Part shown: positions 24,980 to 34,889 of the stretch, one piece after another | Layout: each line of letters starts with the position of its first letter | Numbering within the stretch: the stretch's first letter is position 1 | The notes under the pieces: model-generated | The model's database searches: none | Told to the model about the DNA's origin: nothing | Seen by the model: only the letters and a program-made list of their open reading frames with translations | Made by a program: the position numbers and the translations under genes | Assembly: GCA_964392665.1 (NCBI GenBank) | Contig: CAYMQB010000023.1 | Coordinates: 1-40,608 of the forward strand | Direction of reading: 5' to 3' | Length of the DNA: 40,608 nucleotides | Source of the DNA: CAYMQB01 sp964392665 | Lineage (GTDB): Bacteria; Hydrothermota; E44-bin80

Positions 24980-27900
24980 ATGAGAAGAATATTTGCTTTT
25001 GGAATTCTCTTTTTAATTCTGAGTTTTGTAATTCTCACAGCGAAATCACCTATCTCTGGAGGAAACAGTAAGCCGAGTGTTTTAGAGTTAGGTAGCATTG
25101 GAGACAATCTCCCGAAAGCGGTTTGGACTGTGAATCTTGTTAGTTCTTATGGTTTGAGCATTAATGGTGTAACCAGCGGATTTGGAGGTCTTACCTATGA
25201 TTGGCGCCAGGATGCACTTTGGATTAGCCATTGGGGTCACAATAAGATGTATCAAATCAATAAGAGCAATGGTAACTTGATTTTGGATATTGCTTTTCAA
25301 GGTTCATATCCCACTTACTACTATGGTCTTGCTTTTGCCCACACATCTACAGACTTGTACAAGATGTATGTAAGTACGGGCTCCGCAATATACAAGATGA
25401 ATTTTATCACAGGTTACTGGTCCTTCTATAGGGATGGGAAAGGACATGGGCTTGGTTTAGATGTTGTGAATGATGCGCTGTATGGTTCGGGAAGCGAAAA
25501 CAAAACCTGGTGGGCGAGACCATCGCAAACAGGTCCTTGGAATCCGTGGATTTACTATGGTATGGGGATGTATCCCTCTGGTGTTGCCTGTTCATATAGC
25601 GGAGCAACGGCATCTGATAAAATCTTTGTTGTGTGGGCTACAACCCAGGGTGCTGACCCTGGCGTTATTGAATGGTTTCAAAACAACAATGGTGTGCCAG
25701 GAAATAAGGTTATTAGTTATTATTTGCCCAATTGGATGACGAACCCTCAAGATTGCGCCTTCGATGGAAGATATCTTTATGTAATCAATTGGGACCTCCC
25801 AAATCCCGACAAGATTGCGGTGCTTGACCCCTTTACTCCTCCGACTCCCACAAATTTCAAAGCTGAAGCAGTGCATAGTTGGCAAAAACCTATTGACCTT
25901 ACGTGGGACAATGTTCCGCGAGAGCAGGGATACAGGATTTACAGGTCAACTGTTCCAAATCCTCCTCCATATCAGTGGGGTTTAAGAATAACAAAAGGGG
26001 TGGATGAGACGACTGCAACGGATTATTGCGCAGCATGGTCGTGGGTTTATTACTATTATCTGGTTTCCTACAATCAGTGGGGTGAGTCAAATCATTCTCC
26101 TATAGTTCAAGAAACAACATGGGTGGCACAAGATTCGATTAAGAAAATCGAAGACCATTTACCGTCTTATCTCAAACTTACGAGAAGATGGAACTTCAAT
26201 GTTTATGACTCGGATTCCATTGTATGGTATACTTCCAATCCGACTTTACACCCACAAGAACCCACAATCAGGGATGATAAACAGATCAATCCTGCAGGTG
26301 GAACTGGTTATTGGAGCGATAATGATGGTCTGCCTCCGGCGGGTTATTATGTTACATATAGAATATGGGGCTATACTCATTACCACCCAGAATGGAATCC
26401 TATTGTCAGCGGAAGAGGGCAGTTTTATCATTCACCAGACCCACCAATTGTCTCTACGGCAGACACTTTTGCAACCGCATATTCAAATACAAGGAAAATC
26501 ATCGTGGACAGTGGCGATAGAATGCATATAACATACACAAGCAATGACACGGTATATTACATATATTCCGATGACTATGGTGCAACATACTCAACCCCAG
26601 CACCTGTGGGAAATGGTAGATATCCCGGGTTAGCACTTGACAGCAATAATACGCCCAGCATTTGCTGGACAAGAGAATACGATAGCAAGGAATATATGAT
26701 TAATTACTCCACACTAACCAGCTCAGGGTGGACTGAGCCCGTTAAACTCCTTCATGAATACAAGAAGAAATCTACCCCAGCATCATTTGATATAGATAAA
26801 AAGGAGAATATTGCACACATTACCTGGGCTGATTTTTCCGAGGATGCAAACAAGTGGCTTATTTATAAAGGTCAGTTTTCCTTGCTCGATACAACTCCGC
26901 AGGTTGAACCAGTCCCTTATGATTCAGCAGTAGAGATGACACCTGAGTCTCCAAACTATCTTTGCGACCAGGATAAAGTGGAAGGTTATCTTCTTTGGGA
27001 AAAAGATGGCGATATATATGCTGGAGTAGAATATGAGAACGGAGTAGTTAATGAAATAGTAAATTTGTCAAGTTCTTCAGGCAAGAGTATACATCCAAAT
27101 CTCAGTAAATTTGGTGATAGTCTGTATGCCGTATGGCAGGAAGATAATACTTTAGGCAGTAGTATATTCTTTACCAAAAGGTCAACCGAAATGAGTCAAG
27201 GATGGGATGAGCCAGAAGAATTGACGGACTTTCCTGAATTTGCCGAACTTCCTGTTTGTGTAGGACCCTATGTTTTTGCAAGTGCAAGAATACCAGAAAA
27301 AGGCAGCTATGATATTTATGGATTAAGGAAGGATGAGTTTGGTGATGTAAGCACAGTATTTAAAATGACAACTACTAAAACGGATTCAAGGTATCCTGCG
27401 GTATACTATACTCAGCATTTTCCCAGGCAAAGGCTTTATGTTATAGGGACAGAAGATGCAGCAGCGGGAAAAGCACAGCCCTATGTTCTTGGAAAATGTG
27501 TTGTTGAGACAGCACCTATTCCTATAAAGGCTGCAAACCTTGGTTTTCAAGACGCTTCGCCTTATACTGTTCAGAGAGAAGGATATAAGGTTTTTGGATT
27601 CCTTGCGTATCAAAAGGTGGACTATCACCCGCAAGAACTCATATACCATTTCTCAGGATTAAATCCATCCAAGCGATATAAACTTAAGCTTGTATTCTAT
27701 TATAAACCAGAAGCGCCTGTACTCAGAAAGTGGCGATTCAAGGTAAAAGTAGGAGGACATCCCATTGGAACCATTGGTTTCAAACCTGACAGGGTGAAAC
27801 CAGCATACTTTGAGAAATGGATTCCTATTTCTGCCTACCAAAGCGGAAGCGTGGATTTATCTATTGAGAAGATGAAGGGTGACTATGCAGTTTGCTCGGA

Positions 27901-28255
27901 GGTTTTCCTTTACGAATACGAAAAGGCAGGGAGAAAAGACGCGACTCAATTTGCTGAGAATAGGGATAATCTCTCTCAAAAATCAGGCTTAATATCACTT
28001 AAACCAAATCCTTTTAATGGTTCTACAAAAATAAGTTTCTTAGTTTCCGATAGCAAAAACGTTTCTCTCAAGATTTACGATACTTCGGGAAGGCTTTGCA
28101 GAACGATTATGAATAAGAGATTAGATGCTGGTTCCTACACTTGCACCTGGAACGGAAAGAATGCGAATGGAAAAATATTGTCCAGTGGAGTTTACTTTTC
28201 TGTTCTGAGAATTGGGGATAGGAAACTTGTGAAAAAGTTGGTAAAGGTTCAATAA
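24980..28255 (+). CDS. Large exported beta-propeller protein with FlgD-like sorting domain
   Basis: This 1091-residue protein starts with a signal peptide (RIFAFGILFLILSFVILTA). An N-terminal propeller-like region (about 50-285: GGLTYDWRQDALWISHWG; DCAFDGRYLYVINWD) is followed by a fibronectin-III-like segment (FKAEAVHSWQKPIDLTWDNVPREQGYRIYRS), a sialidase/BNR-like propeller (about 520-830: GDRMHITYTSNDTVYYIYSDDYGATYS) and a beta-sandwich region. The last 85 residues form a FlgD-Ig/type IX-secretion style domain: LKPNPFNGSTKISF, LKIYDTSGRLCRTI, TWNGKNANGKILSSGVYF, ending VKKLVKVQ. It would be surface-attached or released. The ligand is unknown. The Shine-Dalgarno is ACGGAGAAA. Confidence 0.85.
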   Translation: MRRIFAFGILFLILSFVILTAKSPISGGNSKPSVLELGSIGDNLPKAVWTVNLVSSYGLSINGVTSGFGGLTYDWRQDALWISHWGHNKMYQINKSNGNLILDIAFQGSYPTYYYGLAFAHTSTDLYKMYVSTGSAIYKMNFITGYWSFYRDGKGHGLGLDVVNDALYGSGSENKTWWARPSQTGPWNPWIYYGMGMYPSGVACSYSGATASDKIFVVWATTQGADPGVIEWFQNNNGVPGNKVISYYLPNWMTNPQDCAFDGRYLYVINWDLPNPDKIAVLDPFTPPTPTNFKAEAVHSWQKPIDLTWDNVPREQGYRIYRSTVPNPPPYQWGLRITKGVDETTATDYCAAWSWVYYYYLVSYNQWGESNHSPIVQETTWVAQDSIKKIEDHLPSYLKLTRRWNFNVYDSDSIVWYTSNPTLHPQEPTIRDDKQINPAGGTGYWSDNDGLPPAGYYVTYRIWGYTHYHPEWNPIVSGRGQFYHSPDPPIVSTADTFATAYSNTRKIIVDSGDRMHITYTSNDTVYYIYSDDYGATYSTPAPVGNGRYPGLALDSNNTPSICWTREYDSKEYMINYSTLTSSGWTEPVKLLHEYKKKSTPASFDIDKKENIAHITWADFSEDANKWLIYKGQFSLLDTTPQVEPVPYDSAVEMTPESPNYLCDQDKVEGYLLWEKDGDIYAGVEYENGVVNEIVNLSSSSGKSIHPNLSKFGDSLYAVWQEDNTLGSSIFFTKRSTEMSQGWDEPEELTDFPEFAELPVCVGPYVFASARIPEKGSYDIYGLRKDEFGDVSTVFKMTTTKTDSRYPAVYYTQHFPRQRLYVIGTEDAAAGKAQPYVLGKCVVETAPIPIKAANLGFQDASPYTVQREGYKVFGFLAYQKVDYHPQELIYHFSGLNPSKRYKLKLVFYYKPEAPVLRKWRFKVKVGGHPIGTIGFKPDRVKPAYFEKWIPISAYQSGSVDLSIEKMKGDYAVCSEVFLYEYEKAGRKDATQFAENRDNLSQKSGLISLKPNPFNGSTKISFLVSDSKNVSLKIYDTSGRLCRTIMNKRLDAGSYTCTWNGKNANGKILSSGVYFSVLRIGDRKLVKKLVKVQ

Positions 28256-28264
28256 TAATCATGC

Positions 28265-28289
28265 GGGAGGCAGGAACTCCCTGCCTCCC
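28265..28289. other. Perfect hairpin between two exported-protein genes
   Basis: GGGAGGCAGG (28265-28274), a 5-nt loop and CCTGCCTCCC (28280-28289) form a 10-bp GC-rich stem 10 nt after the stop of the upstream gene. There is no T-run, so it is not a standard terminator. It may protect the upstream 3' end or partly attenuate. It ends 3 nt before the Shine-Dalgarno GGAGG (28293-28297). Confidence 0.7.
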
Positions 28290-28302
28290 TGTGGAGGAAA
28301 AG

Positions 28303-30027
28303 ATGAGTCCTTTATTCGTATGGTTAATTTTAGTGCTAAGCATAACACCTAATCTTGAGAATAATATCATATCAAATGCTAAAGAGACTCTATCTGTTTT
28401 TCAATCATCACAGGTTTATACAACCAGAGCGTTGAAGAATACCCTTTCCCCCCAGCGTGCTGAAGATACCCTCATCATTGATGATGGCAATGCTGTTGAT
28501 TACGCTTTGGATAAATATGTGGCTCAAAAATTCAGCACTGGAGTTTTATGTTCACTGAAGTCTTTTATCTGGAGAACAAGTATGGAGTATACCGAGTGTT
28601 CCCTTTATGTTTGGAGTGATTCAAATGGAATGCCACAATCTTCCAACAATCTTGTGCCACCTTTCTATTTCTACAGTGCATTTCCCAAGGAATGGGAAAG
28701 GATGGATCTTTCTGTGCCTATTGTTGTAGATAAGGATTTCTGGATTGGAATATACAATTTAGGAGCAGCTTCTTCTTTCTATTATGACTGGACACCAAAC
28801 TGCCACAAAAGAGTTGCAGATTCACCTGACAAAATGGACTGGTCAATTTGGGATTATCATGCTTTTGGAGAATTCTTGGTTAGACCGATAGTAAATCTCA
28901 CAGGTCCAAGACACGATGTTACTTGCACTACGATATTTTCAAAAAAAGGTTTTTTCCTTTCAAATCCTGCTTATGATACAGTTGGTATTGTGTTCAAAAA
29001 CTTTGGTAATGTGACTGAGTATAATGTCCCCGTTTACCTTAGAGTTAAAGATACACTGGGACTACTGATTTTCTTTGGCATCAAATCCATAGATTCCATT
29101 GTGCATAATGAAGTCGATACGATTTATGTTTCCTGGAACTACAATCAGGATGGTGATTACTTTATAGAGGGTTATCCCTATCTTGCCAATGATTGTGTTA
29201 AGGATAACGATAGGCAGGAAATAGAATCATACATAAGAACATACCCCTGCCAATTATATTATGACAACCTTGGTGTAACAATGTCCACAACTCGTATTGA
29301 TACTGTTGCAAACAAGTTTTTTCCACCATATTATCCCTGTAAAATCGAAAGTATTAGGGTTTGTTTTTCGTCTTGGCAAATTGGAACCACATTCACCTAT
29401 GGCATTGGTATAGCAATTCTTGACGATGATGGTCCGGGCGGGTTACCAGGGGCGGAAATTGCCAAGGACTCAGTTTTGGGTTTAGGAAATGGAATTGTTC
29501 AGTGGCTTACATTTGATTTCTCTGCTCAAAATGTGGTTTTTGACTCGGCTGCTTTCTATGCACAATGGGTTCGGATCCCCGATTCAACAACTCCTTACTA
29601 TGACCCGGAATTATGGACTGATGACAATCCGCCTTTTGCAATGATGACCTGGGTCAAAAGGGATACCACTGGGATTTGGTATCATTGGCAGGCTCATGCC
29701 GATGCATTGATTCGAGTGTGTGTGGATTATCCAAGTGCTGTTTATGAAAAGAGAGAAGTGACTAATTTTAGAAATTATCTGTCAGTAAATCCAACTATCA
29801 CAAAAGGTAGATTTAAATGTTCATTTTGCACTGAAAAAGATGAAAGGATTGAAATTTCCCTTTACAGTATAGATGGAAGGAAAGTTAAAAGTCTTTTTAG
29901 TAATTTTGTAAAGAAGGGATTGCACTATTTTTATCCTGACATTGGTAATCTTCCAGAAGGTGTTTATTTTGTTCAAATGAAAGACAAAGGGTTTAGAAGG
30001 ACAAAAAAGATTATTTTGCTAAAGTAA
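28303..30027 (+). CDS. Exported protein with FlgD-like sorting domain
   Basis: The start is taken at 28303, where GGAGG (28293-28297) is well placed; an upstream in-frame ATG at 28261 would put the hairpin inside the coding region. The 574-residue protein has a signal peptide (SPLFVWLILVLSITP), then beta-rich regions (DTLIIDDGNAVDYAL; SLKSFIWRTSMEYTECSLYVWSDSNG; a repeat-like pair with FFPPYYPCKIESIRVCFSSWQIG), and a CARDB-like middle part (HDVTCTTIFSKKGFFLSNPAYDTVGIVFKNFGNVTEYNVPVYL). The C-terminus (ISLYSIDGRKVKSLFSNFVKKG ... GVYFVQMKD, ending RTKKIILLK) is the same type of sorting domain as in its upstream neighbour. The function is unknown. Confidence 0.82.
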   Translation: MSPLFVWLILVLSITPNLENNIISNAKETLSVFQSSQVYTTRALKNTLSPQRAEDTLIIDDGNAVDYALDKYVAQKFSTGVLCSLKSFIWRTSMEYTECSLYVWSDSNGMPQSSNNLVPPFYFYSAFPKEWERMDLSVPIVVDKDFWIGIYNLGAASSFYYDWTPNCHKRVADSPDKMDWSIWDYHAFGEFLVRPIVNLTGPRHDVTCTTIFSKKGFFLSNPAYDTVGIVFKNFGNVTEYNVPVYLRVKDTLGLLIFFGIKSIDSIVHNEVDTIYVSWNYNQDGDYFIEGYPYLANDCVKDNDRQEIESYIRTYPCQLYYDNLGVTMSTTRIDTVANKFFPPYYPCKIESIRVCFSSWQIGTTFTYGIGIAILDDDGPGGLPGAEIAKDSVLGLGNGIVQWLTFDFSAQNVVFDSAAFYAQWVRIPDSTTPYYDPELWTDDNPPFAMMTWVKRDTTGIWYHWQAHADALIRVCVDYPSAVYEKREVTNFRNYLSVNPTITKGRFKCSFCTEKDERIEISLYSIDGRKVKSLFSNFVKKGLHYFYPDIGNLPEGVYFVQMKDKGFRRTKKIILLK

Positions 30028-30095
30028 GTAGGTTTAGCTGAGGATTTTGGGCAATTGCAAGAGATTAGGGAGTAAAACAGGTTAACTTTGATGTA

Positions 30096-30506
30096 CTATT
30101 TTGTTCCATATTCCGCTCTGGTTGTTGTTTCGATTCCACCCCTTATATTGAATTCACCGGTCACCTCCATCCATTTTGGTTTTACGAGGGACGATAGGTC
30201 ATCAAGGATTTTGTTAATAACATGTTCGTAGAATATTCCCACATTTCTGTATTGAAGGAAGTATAATTTTAGGGATTTAAGTTCGATGATTTCCTTGTTA
30301 GGTACATATTTTATGGTTATTGTTCCGAAATCAGGTAATCCCGTTCTGGGACAAACAGATGTGAATTCCTTGTTCTCTATAACTATTTCAACATCCCTCT
30401 TGGCACTGTATTCATAATCAACAATCTCTATTACATTTTTAGCAATAGTATCAATGGATTTGATATCCTTTTTCAGTTTCTTTCTAATTTCCTTATCGTT
30501 TTTCAT
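30096..30506 (-). CDS. queF: NADPH-dependent preQ0 reductase QueF
   Basis: QueF reduces 7-cyano-7-deazaguanine to preQ1 in queuosine synthesis. This 136-residue protein is the short (single-domain) type. The catalytic region is KEFTSVCPRTGLPDFGTI, with nucleophile Cys52 and Asp59. The substrate-binding motif is IELKSLKLYFLQYRNVGIFYEHVINKI. Both match the family. It lies 39 bp after the DUF3160 gene on the same strand and probably shares its transcript. No other queuosine gene is in the window. Confidence 0.95.
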   Translation of the reverse strand: MKNDKEIRKKLKKDIKSIDTIAKNVIEIVDYEYSAKRDVEIVIENKEFTSVCPRTGLPDFGTITIKYVPNKEIIELKSLKLYFLQYRNVGIFYEHVINKILDDLSSLVKPKWMEVTGEFNIRGGIETTTRAEYGTK

Positions 30507-30545
30507 CTCTTAAATTCTCTTTCAATCCCTGTTAATTTTGTTTGC

Positions 30546-32612
30546 TTATTTCACGAAGTCTCGAAACCATTTCTGCATATCCGGAAGCTCATTGTTTTTG
30601 ATTCGTTCCTGCCATTGTTCGTCTGTTAGTCTATTTGACATATTTTCTTTAAACTCGTAAAACGAAAAAGTGGCTCCTTCCATTAAATACGGTTTATTAT
30701 CGATAGGCACAATTATTAACAGCTTAAGTGGATTTCCAACACCAACCTGGAGAACCTGGCTTGTATTCACATCTGTGTGAACGTCCGCAACCAGAGCCAT
30801 TCTTGAATCCGTTCCATCCGTTATCTTTTTCATAATCTGTGGTGAAAATTTAACAATTCCTTCAAGTCTGTCTGGTATTGAATGTAGACTACTCATTGTT
30901 GCCTCATCGAGTTTCTCCATTCTATTTTCTTTCTTACTGATTTCAGTAAGGTTTTCTAATATTTTTTCGAATCTGTCTAAATTTTGCACAACTTCCTCCG
31001 GGATTGCATTTTCCTTAATTAGGATTGTTTTCATCGCAGTTATAAGATTTGCATTTTCCCGGAAGAAGGAAGGATAAGGTTCGACATAAGCAATAGGTGG
31101 TTTCTTAGGAATATGTGGACTGACGGATGTAACCATGACCGTGTAGCTTTGTTTGGCGTAAAGAATCGTGTCATGTCGCAATTCTGCCCAGGCACCAAGA
31201 AGCGTATTTAAAATCTTTAGGGTCCAGGCTTTTTTGTTAATATAGGGATTCTTGAAATTTTCGATATTTGAAATCAATTTTTTTGATTGGAATATTATCC
31301 GGTAATAAAGATTCTTCCGCCACTCTTTTTCATCAAGAGAGGCAAACTCGTTTTCCAGAGTGGTTAACCGCTTTTTATAATTTTTGTATGATGCGTCTCC
31401 TTCGTCTTCGAGGATTTTTAGCGCATCGTCGGAACCAAGGACCGACATTACATCAAGACCTCTTGGAAAACCACGAACAATGCCCATTTGAGATGGGATT
31501 GCCGTAAAGGGCATTCCTTTACCTGTATAATTCGTAACTTTGTCATAGACAAGATTCTGGAACATATAGGAGTCGGGAATGAATCTCTGTCCCATAAACT
31601 TGAAAGACCTCGGTAATTCCTGTGTTTCCTCGTCGGAGAGGAGACCCGAAAGTATCATTGGAGGTTTTTCCTGTTTAACTTTTTCAATAAAGCTGGACAG
31701 TAAATTATCGTCGGATAGGGATGAAAAGTCCATTTTTCCCGAATACACATCATTCATTAACTTTGTGTAATCTTGGATGCCTTGGTCATCGCTTTCTCCA
31801 ACATAGAAAGATGTAATCCTGTATACTGTGTCATAGCTTGCTCTAAGAAGCGGATTAACGTCAAGTAAATAGGTTATGTAAAGTGCGCTAATTGTTAAGC
31901 TTTTTCCAAGTTCCTCGGGATTTGGACAAGATGTACAGGATTTCGGAGGATTGAGAAAGAATGGCATTTTTCCATACCACATCATTGCCTTAAAATATTG
32001 CTTCAAGGTTTCGTTTCTTGTATAATGTCCACGCGGTTTGTATTGGCTATAATCTTCCTTGATTCGGAATAGGGGAGATTCTGCAAAACCATTGGCATCT
32101 TCTATCAGTGCCAATTCCTTTTTTACCTTATTATCGATATTCTTGGGAACATTGTATGACTTTTCGAATAGGGCGCAGGCAACGGCAAAAAATCCGATAT
32201 CGCGTTCGAGTGCCTCTTTCGCAAAAGAGGAAAGCCGTTTGGTCTCGAGTTTCTTAAGCATCTCATCAAGCATATCGGAAGAAAGTTGTAACATATCGGG
32301 ATATAGTTTTTCCATTTCTACGATTCTCAAAGTATAATCGAATAGAAGATGGTCAGTATGAAGGATTAGGTCGGTTGTTATAAAGATAGGTCTGTTGACT
32401 TTATTAAGTTGAGTGTATACTCCATAAATATCCTTCTGGTTGGTTTTGGTGAAGATGAAGCCGTTTTTCTTAAGTCCTTCCGTTGCATTTGTGTCAAGAT
32501 CAAGGTCTCCTAAATTGCTTACTGATTTCATATCGAGAGATGCCTGTGAAGTGTTTGAGCTGCAGGAAATGAGTACCAAAAGAAGAAAAAAAGCAATAGG
32601 TGAACGATTCAT
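30546..32612 (-). CDS. DUF3160-family lipoprotein
   Basis: This 688-residue protein has a lipoprotein signal peptide: a hydrophobic stretch FFLLLVLISCSS with a lipobox Cys at residue 17. The rest matches the DUF3160 family: IFTKTNQKDIYGVYTQLNKVNRPIFITTDLILHTDHLLFDYTLR, AMMWYGKMPFFL, FKFMGQRFIPDSYMFQNL, FPRGLDVMSVLGSDDALKIL and LGAWAELRHDTILYAKQSYT. Members are exported proteins of unknown function. CAGGAGG precedes the ATG. A 16-bp palindrome lies just upstream of the Shine-Dalgarno. It is followed by queF. Confidence 0.9.
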   Translation of the reverse strand: MNRSPIAFFLLLVLISCSSNTSQASLDMKSVSNLGDLDLDTNATEGLKKNGFIFTKTNQKDIYGVYTQLNKVNRPIFITTDLILHTDHLLFDYTLRIVEMEKLYPDMLQLSSDMLDEMLKKLETKRLSSFAKEALERDIGFFAVACALFEKSYNVPKNIDNKVKKELALIEDANGFAESPLFRIKEDYSQYKPRGHYTRNETLKQYFKAMMWYGKMPFFLNPPKSCTSCPNPEELGKSLTISALYITYLLDVNPLLRASYDTVYRITSFYVGESDDQGIQDYTKLMNDVYSGKMDFSSLSDDNLLSSFIEKVKQEKPPMILSGLLSDEETQELPRSFKFMGQRFIPDSYMFQNLVYDKVTNYTGKGMPFTAIPSQMGIVRGFPRGLDVMSVLGSDDALKILEDEGDASYKNYKKRLTTLENEFASLDEKEWRKNLYYRIIFQSKKLISNIENFKNPYINKKAWTLKILNTLLGAWAELRHDTILYAKQSYTVMVTSVSPHIPKKPPIAYVEPYPSFFRENANLITAMKTILIKENAIPEEVVQNLDRFEKILENLTEISKKENRMEKLDEATMSSLHSIPDRLEGIVKFSPQIMKKITDGTDSRMALVADVHTDVNTSQVLQVGVGNPLKLLIIVPIDNKPYLMEGATFSFYEFKENMSNRLTDEQWQERIKNNELPDMQKWFRDFVK

Positions 32613-32625
32613 TAGAACCTCCTGG

Positions 32626-32641
32626 TATAATGTTCATTATA
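32626..32641. promoter_or_regulatory. Palindrome upstream of DUF3160 gene
   Basis: TATAATG, 2 bp, CATTATA is a perfect 7-bp-arm inverted repeat 14-29 bp upstream of the start codon at 32612. It includes TATAAT on both strands, so it may be a -10 region, an operator, or both. I found no good -35 at 17 bp. Confidence 0.35.
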
Positions 32642-32721
32642 CATTATTAATCGGATTTTAGATACGATTGAACAGATTAAAGAGCAAATTTAAGGCATCC
32701 AGGTCTTCACGGAATGTCTAC

Positions 32722-33216
32722 TTATTCCAATTCTATCAACGGGGCAAATCCCTCTACCTGGTCACCTTCTTTAACATATATTTTTTTAACCTTCATATTG
32801 CCGGAAGCCCGTAATTCATTTTCCATCTTCATAGCCTCTACTATTACGAGTATATCACCTTCTTTGACTTCATCTTCTTCTTTAACATTCAGTTTTACTA
32901 CAGAGCCGGGCATCGGTGACTTTATTATATTTTCAATAACGCTGGTCTTTTCTTTCGATTGAAATGTTGATTCTTTCTCCCGACTCTCTTCGAAAATAAA
33001 TTCCTCGCCACCTATATGAATGATTCTTTTTGAGCCATCCTGTATGATTTTTGCGAGGATTGATTTGCCTTTGTGCATAAGTGAGAGGGTATGATTGTCT
33101 ATAAAGACTGCATCGAAAATTTCATCTTTTTCTCCAACATTCAACCTGTATCTGCCGTCTTTGAAGCTCACTGAAATTTCTTTCTCTTCTCCGTCGCAAT
33201 AGACACTAAGTTTCAT
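32722..33216 (-). CDS. Biotin carboxyl carrier protein
   Basis: This 164-residue protein carries biotin between the biotin carboxylase and the carboxyltransferase. The C-terminal biotinyl domain has PMPGSVVKLNVKEEDEVKEGD and VEAMKMENELRAS, with biotin on Lys130 (the lysine in AMKM). The first 90 residues are a beta-rich extension as in the C-terminal part of propionyl-CoA carboxylase alpha chains. ATG 33216 is chosen over an upstream TTG (33231) because GTGGAG lies between them as Shine-Dalgarno. It is the last gene of the cluster, 17 bp after the biotin carboxylase. Confidence 0.93.
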   Translation of the reverse strand: MKLSVYCDGEEKEISVSFKDGRYRLNVGEKDEIFDAVFIDNHTLSLMHKGKSILAKIIQDGSKRIIHIGGEEFIFEESREKESTFQSKEKTSVIENIIKSPMPGSVVKLNVKEEDEVKEGDILVIVEAMKMENELRASGNMKVKKIYVKEGDQVEGFAPLIELE

Positions 33217-33233
33217 AACAACTCCACACAACT

Positions 33234-34724
33234 TTATTCACCATTTCTCCATCCGCCGATTTCTTCCCATACGGGAAGTATTTCGTTTTCTTTTTCTATA
33301 AATGATGTTTTCCCTTTTGAAAATGAAAATATTCCGTACACTGCAAGTGCCTCGTAAAGGTATCGTTTTTCTTCGATCTTCAAATCATCTTTGTGTTCGC
33401 TGATAAAAGAAGTACTAAGATTGCCGCTTATGAAATCAGGGGACTTGAAAATTCTAAAAAGTAACGGTATAGTCGTTTTAATACCTACTATCGAATACTC
33501 CGAAAGGGCATTTACCATTTTATTTATCGCAGCATTTCTTGTTTCGGCAAAAACTATCAGTTTGGACAAAATAGGGTCATAAAACGGGGAAACCTCGAAT
33601 CCTTTGTAGATTCCAGAATCAACTCTGATTCCCGGACCTTGTGGTTCTTCATAGTAAATGATTTTGCCAGGGGACGGAAGAAAATTGTTTTCCGTATCCT
33701 CTGCATAAATTCTTGCTTCAATTGAGTGCCCGCTTTGACAAATGTCTGTCTGTTTCATCTTCAACTTATCGCCCGATGCTATCCTTATTTGCTGCTGAAC
33801 CAGGTCTATTCCTGTTACAAGTTCAGTAACGGGATGTTCAACTTGAAGCCTTGCATTAACCTCGAGAAAGTAGAAGTTATTATTTTCATCGAGAAGGAAC
33901 TCCACTGTGCCAGCATTCGAGTAACCGACAGCTTTTCCTATTTTTACGGCTGTATCACCCATCCTCTTTCTTAAAGCCTTATCAACTGCAGGAGAGGGGG
34001 ATTCTTCGATGATTTTTTGATACCTTCTCTGAATCGAACATTCTCTCTCGCATAAGTGAACCACATTGCCTGCGTTGTCTCCCAGTATTTGAAATTCGAT
34101 ATGCCTTGGTTTTTCGACATATTTTTCCAAATAAACCGTATCATCACCAAATGCGGATTTTGCCTCTCTTCTTCCAGCATCTATAGCTTCCAGTAGCGAC
34201 TTATCGTTATCCACTACTCTCATTCCCTTTCCTCCACCTCCCATTGAAGCCTTGACAAGTACGGGATATCCGATCTCGTTAGCTCTTTTTTTGAAAAAGG
34301 CTTCGTCTTTAGATGAAGCAGTCATTCCAGGAATAATAGCAGCACCTGCATCCTTAACCGTATTCCTTGCTGCAATCTTGTCACCAACGAGTTTCAATGC
34401 TTCTGGAGAGGGACCTATGAAAACCAAACCCTCATCCACGCATCGCTTTGCAAAAGCATAATTTTCCGCAAGAAATCCATACCCAGGATGAATTGCATCT
34501 GACTTTGTTTCTTTTGCTATTGCTATGATTTTGTCAATATTCAAGTATGAGTCAAGCGGAGAGGGAGGACCTATTTCTATTGCTTCATCCGCAAATTGTG
34601 TGTGTAGTGCTGTTCTGTCACAGGACGAGAAGACTGCGACCGCTGGTATTCCCAATTCCTTGCAGGCTCTGATTATCCGAACAGCAATTTCTCCTCTATT
34701 GGCTACGAGTATTTTTTTAAACAT
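33234..34724 (-). CDS. Biotin carboxylase subunit (acetyl/propionyl-CoA carboxylase)
   Basis: This 496-residue protein uses ATP and bicarbonate to carboxylate biotin on the carrier protein. Motifs are FKKILVANRGEIAVRIIRACKELG at the N-terminus, the ATP-grasp glycine-rich loop VKASMGGGGKGMRVV, HLCERECSIQRRYQKIIEESPSP, FLEVNARLQVEHPVTELVTGIDLV and HSIEARIYAEDTENNFLPSPGKI. Length and motifs are normal. It lacks the biotinyl domain, which is the next gene. No Shine-Dalgarno is visible; AAACCAGA repeats and a mobile-type repeat lie directly upstream. Next to methylmalonyl-CoA mutase it most likely serves propionyl-CoA carboxylation, though acetyl-CoA is possible. Confidence 0.93.
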   Translation of the reverse strand: MFKKILVANRGEIAVRIIRACKELGIPAVAVFSSCDRTALHTQFADEAIEIGPPSPLDSYLNIDKIIAIAKETKSDAIHPGYGFLAENYAFAKRCVDEGLVFIGPSPEALKLVGDKIAARNTVKDAGAAIIPGMTASSKDEAFFKKRANEIGYPVLVKASMGGGGKGMRVVDNDKSLLEAIDAGRREAKSAFGDDTVYLEKYVEKPRHIEFQILGDNAGNVVHLCERECSIQRRYQKIIEESPSPAVDKALRKRMGDTAVKIGKAVGYSNAGTVEFLLDENNNFYFLEVNARLQVEHPVTELVTGIDLVQQQIRIASGDKLKMKQTDICQSGHSIEARIYAEDTENNFLPSPGKIIYYEEPQGPGIRVDSGIYKGFEVSPFYDPILSKLIVFAETRNAAINKMVNALSEYSIVGIKTTIPLLFRIFKSPDFISGNLSTSFISEHKDDLKIEEKRYLYEALAVYGIFSFSKGKTSFIEKENEILPVWEEIGGWRNGE

Positions 34725-34782
34725 TATCTGGTTTGTCTGGTTTCTTTGCTTTATCTGGTTTATTTAGTTTATTTTGTCTGTT

Positions 34783-34875
34783 GTCATTGCGAGTGCCTTG
34801 AGTCCCCTCTAAAAAGAGGGGTGTCATATACCTAATGGTATATGACGGGGTGTGTCAGTCTACCGAAGCAATCTC
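34783..34875. repeat. MITE/REP-like repeat element between carboxylase genes
   Basis: The element starts GTCATTGCGAG and ends CGAAGCAATCTC, the ends of a repeat common between genes in many bacteria. Inside are two perfect hairpins: CCCCTCT (34804-34810) with AGAGGGG (34815-34821), and GTCATATACC (34823-34832) with GGTATATGAC (34837-34846). TCTGGTTT-type short repeats (34727-34770) separate it from the biotin carboxylase start. The 165-bp gap between the two genes holds no gene. Confidence 0.8.
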
Positions 34876-34889
34876 ATTTTATATATTTT

